A stretch of DNA of 64,000 bases from Diatrype stigma. Its lineage: Eukaryota; Ascomycota; Sordariomycetes; Xylariales; Diatrypaceae. Each line of letters starts with the position of its first letter. Positions within the stretch are counted from its first letter, which is position 1. The notes below the pieces were generated by a model. The model had not been told where the DNA came from. It made no database searches and was given only the letters and a program-made list of their open reading frames with translations. The stretch spans positions 62,001 through 126,000 of the forward strand of contig JAKJXP020000001.1 in assembly GCA_022225965.2 (NCBI GenBank), in the 5' to 3' direction. Of the stretch, positions 22,583 through 33,384 are shown piece by piece. The position numbers and the translations under genes are program-made.

Positions 22583-23530
22583 GTAGGGCCGGCCTTCGGG
22601 ACCGGTAGATCTCCCCACATTACCCTTTTAGGGAGCCACCACCGCATGTGATTGGTTCAAGCAGTGCCCGTCCTAGAGTCCTTTCCGGAACTTCCCCAAC
22701 TTCGACCCCGCAGGCTCGAGAATAAGCTTTTAGTACCTAAACTATAGTATGGGGTCAAGGCTGCGTAGGCTGATAGTGCAGAGTAGAGTGCACGCACGTA
22801 TAACACGTACATCCAGTGTAAGCAGAGTTTATGACGACTCATGCCTACCTATCGCTATCGCAGGGCGCATAGAGGCATGCAGATGCGTACATGTGCGTTT
22901 GGAGGAGGCCCCATGTGACGTTGCCTCATGTCTCTTTCGATTCTGTGTAAACAGTAAGCACAACCACCTATTATACGAACAGGTAGGTAGGTAATTATGT
23001 AGGTAGTGACCAGTCGATCCATTAGCGTCTATCCAATCGATATTCGATACGCGTAGTAGAACGAGACCTCGTCATGCAATGCAAAATATTCAGTCTATTC
23101 TGACAATGTTCTACATAGCTGATGCTCTTCCTTCCCCTATGAACCAGACAACTGCTTAATCCTCTGCCAAACGAAGCCTAGCCAGGACCACCATTAAACG
23201 TGTATTTTGCTTAGCCAGCCTCTTGACGAAAACAGCACCCTGCCTATCCTCTGCTGAACTCCCGAAACAACATGCACACGTATCTCAAGAACGCCCATTG
23301 TGGCGCTGAACCCCCTGATCCGAGGCCCTCCCTTTTCCTTCCGGCCAACAATAACTCCAGCAACCGGTAGCCGCGCACTGCATCTCACATCTTCTCATGA
23401 CGAATTAAGCGTTGTGTCAGGTACATTCCCCAACAGCGAAAATACCCGTGAAACATGGGACGAGAGACCCACCTAACAACCACGGATAGCAATTTCAATG
23501 CCATCTGAACTTGGCTAACGGACGCTTGGT
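22583..23530. other. Intergenic region, no gene seen
   Basis: About 950 bp between the MITE and the 3' end of the NDR kinase gene. It contains the short repeat AGGTAGGTAGGTAATTATGTAGG at about 22980 and nothing else that can be supported. Confidence 0.45.
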
Positions 23531-25637
23531 CTAAAGCATCGTGCCAAATGTGTCGGCCTGGATCGACTTGCGTGGGCTGCCATCCTCGGTAGTGGCCTTT
23601 CGGTGCCGGAATGTGAAGCCTACGAAGAGACCCTTGCTCATCGCGTCATCTCGGTCGGCCATGCCCTCGAGAGCCTGTTGTTTGTCGTGGACTTCCTTGT
23701 ACTTGGCCATGTCTGCCTCGCTGGAGAAATCATCAAAGTATCCCGCATCAGTTTCCGAATCCAGTTCCGGAACAAACGGAGCCTTGGTCTTTCGCAGCGT
23801 CGCCCAATCAACCTCGGCAAAATATTGATGCTGCTTGATATCGTTGATATTGGAGAAGCGCTTTGATCGCGAATTGATGCACCTGCCAACATGTTAGATG
23901 CTTGAATACTGAAGTATCATTGCAACAATGCTTACGTTGTGATGAAATTCCACGTGCGGTTGCTGAGGAAGTAGTTCGGGTCTTCCCAAACGGGTCGCTT
24001 AAGCACTTCTTTCCAGTGCTTCAAGTTCCGCCAGGTCTCGTCAGCATTGGACCCGGCGAAGGGAGGAAACCCGGTGAGGGCTTCGAACAGCATGCACCCC
24101 AAGCTCCAGTAGTCGACAGTAAAGTCGTACTCTTCGCCTCGGAGTACTTCGGGAGCCATGTAATCAGGTGATCCTACTATGGACTTCGCATAGTTGACGT
24201 CCTTCTCACGCATGGACTGGTATCCCTCACGGCGCTCTGCAATGGTTCGTTGGTCCATGGCCTTACCAAAAGGCACGTCAGTCTCGGATGCCTTTTCCAA
24301 TCTGACGCGCATCGAGTTAATCTTGGAGGACGCAATGTTACCAGCAGCTAAACCGAAGTCGGTCAATTTGATATGGCCAGACGAGTCGACAAGGAAATTC
24401 TCAGGCTTCAGATCACGGTGGATGTACCCCAGTTTATGGAGTGCATCGACCGAACAGAACATCTCGGCAATGTAGAAGCGAGCATGGCGGTTGGATAGAA
24501 CGCCGGTATTGTTGAGCAACGTTCTGAAGTCCCCACCGGGTACATACTCCATGGCAAGATAGATACTCTTGTCGTCTTGGAACGAGTACAGCAGTCGAAC
24601 CAGCCACTCACTGTTGGCGGTCGTGAGTATGTCTCTCTCGGTGAGCACATGACGGACCTCGTCCAGCTTAAACAACAGCTTCTTGTTCATGACCTTGAGG
24701 GCGCAGACCTCTCTTGTATCTTTCTTCTGGGCAAGATAGACTTGGCCATATCCTCCCTGGCCAACTTGGGTGAGGATTTGGAAATCACCATGTCGAAGAC
24801 GTATGCGGCGCTTGCGTAGGGCAGCACGCTCTCTTCCGGTATATTTACTCCAGAGCTTCTTATACTCTTCCTCGTCAGTCTCGGGCGGCGAGGGTACCTC
24901 GGCTTTGAAGGCGTTGAGTCGTGTCTGCCTCGAACCGACATAAGTGAGCAGGTCGAAGTAATAGTCTAAGAAGTCTTGACACAAGTTAGTAAGGACTATG
25001 GCTAGAGACAGAGTTCACCCTTACATAGTTGCGTCACGTTAACGAGACGACGAACACTGGGCTTTTTCAAGGTCTCAAGCTCTTCGGGTGTAAGACCTCG
25101 ATGGGTGTTAAACTTCTTGGTCGTTGCGGTGTGGGGTCTCTCTCTAAGATTGTACACCTCCTGGCGGGAAGCGGCAGCATGGTTGTGTTGGTGGAGAGGC
25201 TCTGCGACTGGTATCCGCGAGGGTGGTGTGTTCTCTTGTCCTTGCTGCTTCTTGAGTGGGCTGCCCGGCGAGGAACCCGACTTATGGATGATGCTTTCGT
25301 CAACACGAGGGGAGCCATTCGCGGGGCTGACGTCTTCGGTAGGCTGTAGATTGCCCTTTGCGGGGGAGAGTGGGGTGATGATCTGAGACTGGGGTCTGCC
25401 CAGCTTGATAGGGCTATCGAGAGCACTTGTCTTGAGGTTCAGCGCACTGTCAAACGCCGTGGGAAGATCATGCGCTCCCGGAGGCACGGTCTTCTTGCTT
25501 GGGCTACCCTGGGGTGTCGAGACAGGATTGAGGAAGTTGTTCCTGGTTGGCGTGCCAGGTGTGTCGGGACGTTCCGTAATGGGTGACTTGAGGTCCTTGC
25601 CCTGTGAGGGAAACATGCTTGTTATGAAGCTCGCCAT
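23531..25637 (-). CDS. dbf2: NDR/LATS-family serine/threonine kinase, Dbf2/Sid2 orthologue
   Basis: A 667-residue AGC kinase of the mitotic-exit/septation-initiation network, acting with a Mob1 partner at spindle poles and septa. Exons are 25637-25025, 24974-23936 and 23882-23531, with introns of 50 and 53 nt. The N terminus is Ser/Pro-rich with many SP/TP sites. The Mob-binding region (LYFLDYYFDLLTYVGSRQ) spans the first splice. The kinase domain has GQGGYGQV (about 276-283), the VAIK lysine in ALKV (298), HRDLKPEN (390-397) and DFG (410-412). The NDR-type insert and activation segment SIVGSPDYMAPE follow, then a C-terminal hydrophobic motif FVGFTFRH with the phosphorylatable Thr. All key residues are present. 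The ATG at 25637 is the first with good context; an upstream in-frame ATG at 25718 would add an unlikely leader. Confidence 0.93.
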
Positions 25638-26926
25638 GGCGATGGCGACGAATGCCAGCGGGACAACCGAGTTCGATGAGTCGATACGACAACGCGACCG
25701 ATGAGGGTGGTCAGGCAACGCAAGGGAGGGGGTTGATTAATTGATCAATCCAGTTCCAATACAACATGCAACGGTAAGATGTGACGAGTTGAGAGGCTTC
25801 CAACTGTTGCAAGAGCTGTTGGACTGATCATGAGGAAGTGATGCTTGTTTTGAGTACAACTTCCACCTAGGAAGACGGAGTAAGCATACCTGTCCAGTCT
25901 AAGGAAATAGACGGAATGAATGTAGTATGAAGTGTGAAGTGCGAAGTGCGAAGAGTGAAGAGTGAAGTCGGGTATGAAGTATGCGGCTAAGTGCGCACTT
26001 GAGCGGGCAGGTGTTTGGCGGGGTTTTTAATTGGCATGCGACGTCAATGTCAACAATCTGGTTCAGGTACCAGGACTGCCAGGTTTACCATTTGGATGAG
26101 GATAGCTAGATACCTAGGAGACTCATACCTAGTTGCCTTAGCATACAATTGCTTAGCCTAAGATCGTGAAGACCATAAAGTTTGTGTACATAATAGTGCA
26201 AGTGGGAGGGCGGGAATGCTGGTCGTCAGGGCAGCCGGGCAGCCATCCAAGCCATCCAAGCCATCGTACATACAAGTACAACCTACACGTGCTGAAACCC
26301 CAGCGTTGCCCCGCCCATAAGCCATTGGGTATCGTACAATACAGGCCCACCCCTGCCAGTTGAGGTCTTCAGGGCCTTGCAGCGCTGTGATTGGTGGCGA
26401 TGTCGAGAATTAGCTGCCCCTGGGCACACAGTATGTGTAGCTAATTTGATGGGGAACAATATATGGGAAACGACCCATAATACAGTATTTGCAGCACGGT
26501 ACGCACTAGTATGCACTTAGTGCTTCCAAGGTTCGTAGCTGCCAAGATAAACCTCTGCAAATGACGCGGTCTGGCGGTTTATGAACTTGATTTGCTTCAA
26601 GGTCGGTTGCAGCTTATCGTTAGATCCATCCAGCTGCATCTTTCTTACATATCTTTCTTACATATTATTAGAACCAGATGGTTTAGCATGTGCCTACCCA
26701 CAACCCACACAACATACACTTCGTTGACTTCGTACTACCTAGGTACGGCTGACATAACTGTGGATTATTTACCTTCCGCTCGTGAGCCGGATCATCGCCT
26801 TCCAGCAGAGCCTCACGCTTACTGGAGAGCCTTGGATCCTGGAACTTGGAACCTGGGATTTTGGAAAACAAAGTTCTCTCAGGATCAGATCGTGTCTAGT
26901 TTCGCTTCTGTGGCTCCTATACCACC
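25638..26926. promoter_or_regulatory. Divergent promoter region, kinase / WBP11-like gene
   Basis: A 1.29-kb interval between two divergent start codons. It contains GAAGTGTGAAGTGCGAAG-type short repeats near 25928-25965 and CATCCAAGCCATCCAAGCCATC near 26243. TACCTAG motifs occur around 26110, 26132 and 26738. No ORF with family similarity was found. Confidence 0.45.
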
Positions 26927-27831
26927 ATGCCCAAAGAGCGCAACTTCAACCCGGTGCAAGCCCAGCGCAAAGCTGAAAAGGCAAAGGCGATCAAGAAAGG
27001 TACCCATGGCTGCCACGGTTCTGCAAGGTACGTTGACTGACACCCATGGTAGGAAAGGCCGATATCACAGCGCGTCGAAATGAAAAACTCGCCAACAAAA
27101 ACCCGGATCGAATACAGAAACAGATCGACGACCTCAAACAAGTCACAGCGAGCGGCGGCAAGCTTACGAAGCACGAAGAGTCCGTCCTCGAAGGCCTCGA
27201 GCGGGATCTCAAGTCGGTCATCAAGGCCAGGGAAGCATTGGGCGATCGCGCACCTACTTTCGGACGCGGAGGTGGTCCCCGCCATGAGGGACGGGGCAAT
27301 GGAGTGTTAGGCAAGAGGCGAAGGGATCACGGTGATGATTCTAGCGACGACGGCGACGTCCCGGATGACGTCAAGAATATACCCATGCCACGAGATACGC
27401 CCCCGCCGATCCCGAAGGAAGTCCTTGATAAATGGTACGCGAAGCGCAGAGCAAGTAGAAACGCGAGTACGAACGCGAACGATACGCCGTTAGGCCAACG
27501 CGAAGGGCAAGCATCGGGACAAGAAGATAGGACGAAGACGCCTGCTGCGCCTCCGCCGCCGGCGGCACCAGTAGAAGCGAAGACCGTCTACGAGGCCAAG
27601 CCCGTGGTTCGCGATCTCAAGAAGGAGGCTGTCAGCGCCTTCATGCCGGCAGCCGTCAGGGCGAAGATGCAGAAAAGTAGCGGTCAAGGTGGTCTTATGG
27701 AACCAGAGGAAGCCGACCGCCTAGAAGAGGAGGGCTACCTCAAGACAGCGCCAAAGAGCGCAGGCTCACCATCTGGAACGAGCGGGCCTCGGAGGGTGAC
27801 AATGGAGGACGTTGAAGACGAAGATGATTGA
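26927..27831 (+). CDS. WBP11-like splicing-associated protein
   Basis: A 283-residue nuclear protein related to WW-domain-binding protein 11, a pre-mRNA splicing factor that interacts with polyglutamine-binding and WW proteins. Exon 1 (26927-26999) and exon 2 (27053-27831) flank a 53-nt intron with branch TTGACTGAC and acceptor GGTAG. The N terminus MPKERNFNPVQAQRKAEKAK, continuing after the splice with GKADITARRNEKLANKNPDR, is the Wbp11 domain (residues 1-80). The middle is charged (HGDDSSDDGDVPDD) and proline-rich (IPMPRDTPPPIPKEVLDKWY; APPPPAAP), and the C terminus is acidic (EDVEDEDD). Fungal members are shorter than the animal protein, as here. Function is assigned by family. Confidence 0.88.
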
Positions 27832-28570
27832 GATATACGGCAACTGGTGCTCCCAGCTTCTACAATTCTACAACAGCTTTTCCCCGACGTGCACCAACTC
27901 TCGAACCGACGGCTATCCGGAACGAGTTGGATTAATACATCAGCTTGCATTACTGCCAGCAAATCCAATGGTATCGGTACGAGTCTCCTTCGTGATCCAG
28001 CCAGTTCTGCATCATAAGAAGCCCGGGAAGCCCAACTATGCGATAACCAGGTTCCCCACTGCGACGTTGGAGCTATATACAGCCTAGATTCTATCCTACT
28101 CGGATGGGACTAGCCCGGGCATGCAAGATCAAACATAATATCAGCCGATCTGAGATGGGAATAACGAAACCGGTTATTAGCCGCAACACAGCATGTTAAC
28201 TTACATGATCAATGTAACCAACCAGCCCCCTTACATGAGTCACAGTATAATCTGACAATATAGCCCGAGTTAGTCTACCCCATTATACCCACCTCCGAGT
28301 ACGGGGCATCCACCCCCATATTTTACAAATGTCTATTAGCTCTATATGGGATGGTGGGAAGCAAGATAGGGATCTTATACTTGGACCTATCACATCATTC
28401 ATCACCTTAATGACAGCGGTCAGTGCATGTAAATGCCACATCAATTTTTTTTTCTTCTTTCCCACCGTGTTCCTGTAGCTTTGTGAAGAGACCAATCTTC
28501 GACCTGCTATTGGTGTAATTGGTTGGCCGTGGGTGAATTGGTGGCCCTGGATCTCCAAACGTAAAAAACA
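27832..28570. promoter_or_regulatory. Intergenic region, promoter of the MFS gene
   Basis: 739 bp between the WBP11-like stop and the transporter ATG. It probably holds the 3' UTR of the former and the promoter of the latter. A T/C-rich run TTTTTTTTTCTTCTTTCCCACC at about 28446-28467 lies about 105 bp before the ATG, a common fungal core-promoter feature. No gene is seen. Confidence 0.45.
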
Positions 28571-30080
28571 ATGGGAGAAAAAGAAGAAGCCCAGGACGAT
28601 GTGCAGCCCGTCTCCTTTCTGTCTGAAATTCGAGCAGAGTCCCCGAACCCTGGGAAGCTCGAAGTTGGTCATCATCACTCGGATCCCAACTCGCAGCGAT
28701 TCATTCCCCCGGCGGACGGAACTCCTGCGGATGAAGCATCGTATTCTGACTCGGAACCAACAACCTTGCTGGGCGATGAGACGTATCCCGAAGGCGGGTT
28801 GCAGGCATGGCTGGTAGTGTTCGGGTCCTGGTGTGCTCTCCTGGCCTCACTGGGCATCATGAACTCGCTCGCCACGTTCCAGACGTACATCGCAACGCAC
28901 CAGCTGGCCGACTACGACGAGGGCACCATAGGATGGATCTTCTCTTTATACTCGGCCCTGACCTTCTTCTGCGGCATCTATATCGGACCCCTGTTCGACA
29001 GGTTCGGCCCTAGGTGGTTGATTCTACCCGGGAGCATATGTGTTGTGGCGAGCGTGATGGCCCTTAGCGTCTGCACGGGTAGGTTATCAGTTTACTTACA
29101 AGATCCGATCCGAAATGCCTATCTATCTGGCCTCTCGATAGCGGTTGGCTAATAGTCTTCGTCTCACAATAGAGTACTGGCACTTCCTCCTCGCGTTCGG
29201 CGTCCTGAACGGCGTGGGGACCTCCCTGCTCTTCACGCCCTCCATCACGGCCATCGGCCACTTCTTCAAGCGGCGCCGCGGCCTCGCGTCGGGCATCGCC
29301 AGCACGGGCGGCGGCATCGGCGGCGTCGTGTTCCCGCTGATGCTGACGGAGCTGTTCGAGCGGGTCGGCTGGGCCTGGGCGGTGCGCTGCCTGGGGCTCA
29401 TCTGCGTGCTCGTGCTGGGGGTCGCCAACCTGCTGGTCCGGAAGCGGCTGGCCCCGGCCCGGAACGCGAGCCCGCACCCGGACTTCCGCATCTTCCGCGA
29501 CGCGGCCTTCGCCTGGTTGACCGCCGGCGTCTTCCTGCTCGAGTTCGGCCTGTTCATCCCGCTCGCCTACATCTCGAGCTACGCGCTCAGCCGCGGCTTC
29601 GACGCCACCTTCGCCTTCCAGATCCTGCCCATCCTCAGCGCCGGGTCCGTGCTCGGCCGCCTGTTCCCCGGCTGGCTGGCCGACCGCGCCGGCCCCTTCA
29701 ACTCTAACATCCTGTCCGTGTGCGTCACCATCCTCGGCTGCTACGCCGTGTGGCTCCCGTTCGGCGGCACCACGCCCGGCCTGGTCGTCTTCGCTGCCAT
29801 GTTCGGCTTCGCCATGGGCAACAACGTCAGCATCACCCCCGTGTGCGTCAGCAGCCTGTGCCATACCCAGGAGTACGGCCGCTACTACGCCACGTGCTAC
29901 ACGGTCGTGTCCCTCTCCTGCCTGATCGGCCTCCCTATCGGAGGCAGCATCGTGCAAGCTACGGGTGGTGATTACTGGGCCATGATCGTATTTGTCGGCC
30001 TTACGCAAGTTTTGGCACTTGCTTGTATGGTTGTAGCTAAAGGTGTTAAGGTGGGATGGAGTCCTTGGACGAAGTTCTGA
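28571..30080 (+). CDS. MFS transporter, monocarboxylate-permease type
   Basis: A 471-residue plasma-membrane secondary transporter of the major facilitator superfamily. Exon 1 (28571-29078) and exon 2 (29173-30080) are separated by a 94-nt intron (GTAGGT...AATAG) in a Gly codon pair. The cytosolic N terminus of about 75 residues is acidic. The first helix block is YPEGGLQAWLVVFGSWCALL, and MNSLATFQTYI follows. The loop 2-3 signature reads GPLFDRFGPRWL, followed by about ten more hydrophobic segments, for twelve in total. Motifs such as GIASTGGGIGGVVFP and GRYYATCYTVVSLSCLIGLP are typical of fungal monocarboxylate (MCT/riboflavin-like) permeases. The substrate is unknown, and neighbours give no pathway hint. 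Confidence 0.88.
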
Positions 30081-30747
30081 TTTAGGATCTTACGGACTCA
30101 GGAAAGGGGAACGGCGCATTGAATTATGTTACGAAACGATCGATAACAAGGAGATCGAGGTATGTGTTATGATATTTACGATAGAACTAGAGCGGCATGA
30201 TTAGAGCATGATAATATTTGGGAAGTAGCGTACACGGGTAATGATTGGCTTCCTTTTATAGTAGTTATCTAATAGACATAAAAGCGGTTTGATTTGGGTA
30301 AGAAAACTGCCCCTTGGAGCTTCTACTCCCGAAATTAATAGCATTGAAGAGAACCTATATTACTGTTATTTACATGGTCACCATGCAGTCAGCCCGTATG
30401 AGATTGTAGGTTAGCATAGAGTGAGGTATGCTCTTCAGTAAACCAAATATATAGTAGTCTAATTATCCATTAACCCGGGACTGTATTTGAGCCCTGTTCC
30501 TTGGTTACTTCGCTCAACCAAGCTCAGCCTTCTCCGTCGGGCCTTTAAAGGATAAGTACTTATTTAATTAGGATCAGGAGCCGAATCGAATAATAACATT
30601 AATCAAATAGATCAAGTATGTACGTTAATATGTATAGAGAAGCAGAGAAGAAAAGGCCAACATCCAATCCACTGTGTCCCCCAACCGCAGATTCTCCCTC
30701 CCGCCAAGCGCTTTATCTCAGCACAGCTCCCACCTACTCTGTGCCCC
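30081..30747. other. Convergent 3' intergenic region
   Basis: 667 bp between the ends of the transporter gene and the WSC-domain gene. It is AT-rich in parts (30180-30640) with no ORF or repeat that can be supported. Confidence 0.5.
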
Positions 30748-33384
30748 TCACCGCTGCGCCCAGTGGTTCACGGTCGGACTGTCCATAATGCTCGTGCCCA
30801 CCGTCGTAGCAGACAAAGGAGAGACCTCCCTGCTGACGATATCGTCCCCATCCCTGCCCCCATCCCTCTCCCCGCCCCGCCCCCGCTGCGGATCGAACGT
30901 CTCGCCCGGCCGGATCGGCGGCAGCACCGGTATCGTGGGCTCCCGGGTATCCCACTCCGAATCCGATTCCGGCCCGCCATCCTTCCGGCGGGGGAATTTC
31001 AGCGGCGCCGTCGGCGCGAACCCGCCCTTGCCCGACGGGTACAGCGGCATCGCGTCGGCGTTGTTGCTGCTGCCATCATAGCCGTACCCGTAGCCGTAGT
31101 GGTGACTGTGGCTGTCGTTGGGGGGTTCAAATGCCATCGACGACAGAGACGGCGTGCTGGCGCTCGCGGCCGCGTTGCCGAACACGCTGTTTCTGTTCCT
31201 GCCGCCACCTCCCGGTTGCGGGAGAGGCGGAAGCGGGGGCGGCGGGCTCCGACCACCGAAAAGTCTGCTCGCTCTCGACGACGCCGTCGACAGCCTGTCC
31301 CCATAGCCCGTCGTAGCGTTGTTGTTGCTGCTGCCGACGCTCAGATCCAGCGTGTCGAAGCTCCTCCGCGGGCGTCGCGGCGTCGGCGGAAGCGGTGCGT
31401 TCGGCGGCCCGCTCGGCGGGCCTCCCTTCGCAACCGCAACGTTGCTGGTGCTCGGGGCGAAGACGCTCCTCGGCAGCAGTGGTGCCGATGGCGGAGGGGC
31501 GGGCATGGGCGCGGATATGGGCGGGCGTCCGTTTCCTGCGCGTCCATGCGGCGGGAACGGCGTCGAGACCTTCCGCCGGTGCCAGGCGCCGTTGGCGTGG
31601 TCGCCGAGGCGAGGGCTGCGCTGCGCGGCGTGCTCGGGGCGAGGTATCGCGGGAGCTGGCGCGCTCTTGTTCGCGCCTGCGAGTATGGCTGCTGCACCGC
31701 CTACTGCTGCCCCTACCCCCACCCCCGCGGCCGTCGCTGCTGTTGTTGTGCCGCCTGGTGCGGAGCCGAAGCCCGATCCTCCTCCCCCTCCTCCCATCCC
31801 ATTCCCGAACGGCACCCTCGGACTAGGCGGAACAGCTCCATCCCCGTCTCCTCGGCGCCACTGCACAGCCGAACTCTGGCCGGCGTCCTTCGGCCCCGTC
31901 GTCGTTATCGTCATATTCGTCGTCGTCGTTTTCCCAGCACCGCCACCGCCGCCATGCCGAACATCGCCCATGAGCGTCCGGAACAGGCTGTCGTCCGCGG
32001 TGTCGGGCCTCCGGCCGCCGCTGCCCGACTCGAGCGTCGGCGTCGTGGGCACCCCGTCGACGGTGAGGTGGATGTCGCGGTGCGAGTTGTCGAGGACGAG
32101 CGTGGGCGGGTGCGCGCTGCTCTTGTTCTTCTTCTTCCTGTTCTCGTCCTCCTCTTGCTGCTTCTTCTCCAGCACCAGGCTCACATGCTCCTCCTGCCGC
32201 GTCCGCTTGCGCCGGTACGCCCGGAAGCAGAAGTACAGCAGCGCCGCCAGCACCGCCGCCCCGCTCATGCTGCCCCCGACGGCGGCTGCGACGGTGCGGC
32301 GCGGAGGAGCCCCCTGTTGTTGCTGCTCCTGGTTCTGGTCTTGGGACGATCCCTCCGCACTGCTGTCGCTGTCGCTGCCGGTATGGCCTGATGACGACGA
32401 CGCCGCCGCGCCGGTTACCTTCGCGGATGATGACGAGAGCTTGCCACTGGTAGCGGTGGGTTTATGAGATGTGCCTGTCGTCGTGGTGGGTCGTCCGCTC
32501 CCGGAGGCCGTAGATGCGGTAGAGAGGCCGCCCTTGCCCTTACTCCCGCCATGGCTCTCGTCCCCGCTGGTGGATCCAGCTCCTCCCGCACCGCCGTTTG
32601 GTCCCTTGGACTCAACTCCTACCAGGCCGTAGATGGCGATGGCGTCATGCCCTCCACATGAAAGCTTCACGTCGCCGGTGCATGCTACGGTGCAGTTTTC
32701 TCTCGGAAGTTTGGGGGCATCGGGTAAGAGTTTCGACCCGCAGAAGCACTCACTGTTATATGTATTAGTCATATACCCCTATTCTTATTTTTTGAGATAT
32801 TATTTGCCCCTATCAATACTGCTCGGCCTAGAGTAATAAACCCACTAGGGTCGCGCATGTGAAAAGATAGCTGGGCATGACGGGAACCCTGATGCCGAAA
32901 CGTTTACGACACCAAATACGACTTACCTCCCGTTCCTCATTCCAGCGTATGAGTATTGCGTCAGCTCTTTCTCCGGCGGTTTCGACGCTGCACAGCCCTT
33001 CAGGCATTCCTCGATCGTCAACTTTTGCTCCGCAATCCCATCAGGCGTCTTGTAGGAGCCATCTTCGTTGAATATATGCCCTGTACTCGGCTCGCCATAG
33101 CACCCCAGCAGCGTGTAGGTCCCATCGCCGGGCGCCAGGGTCGGTTTATACGTGACCGTGATCGTGACCGTTCTCGTGGTGGAGATGTGCACGGTGGTTG
33201 CGGTCGGGGAACCCAGCATCAGGGGCTGTTCCGTCTTGACGAGGGGGCCCCCGGGGGTGGCCTCGCCTCTTGTCGATCCGGACAGCAGACCAGCCCATAG
33301 CAAGCTCCGGAGGCAGAACCGCTTCGCATCAAAGTTAGATGTTGTCCGTGTCGGTATCGGTATCGGTAATAGTGGCATCGGCAT
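30748..33384 (-). CDS. WSC-domain single-pass membrane protein (cell-wall stress sensor type)
   Basis: An 820-residue type I membrane protein. Exon 1 (33384-32927) and exon 2 (32752-30748) flank a 174-nt intron (GTAAGT...ACAG) that interrupts the WSC domain. The order is: a hydrophobic N-terminal leader; a Thr-rich stretch; a WSC domain at about 90-180 (LLGCYGEP, LTIEECLKGCA, YSYAGMRNG, then ECFCGSKL, CTVACTGD, LSCGGHDAIAIY), with its cysteines present; a Ser/Thr/Gly-rich stalk; a transmembrane helix near 305-325 (SGAAVLAALLYFCFRAY) with a basic stop-transfer; and an unusually long, Pro/Gly/Ser-rich cytoplasmic tail of almost 500 residues. Classical Wsc sensors have shorter tails. The carbohydrate-binding role of WSC and signalling to the cell-integrity pathway are family knowledge; the specific role is inferred. 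Confidence 0.85.

Noticed and set aside
29064..30008. 314-codon minus-strand frame
   Set aside because: Antisense shadow of MFS exon 2, with no protein-like features.
30763..32467. 542- and 382-codon plus-strand frames
   Set aside because: Shadows of the low-complexity tail of the WSC protein.
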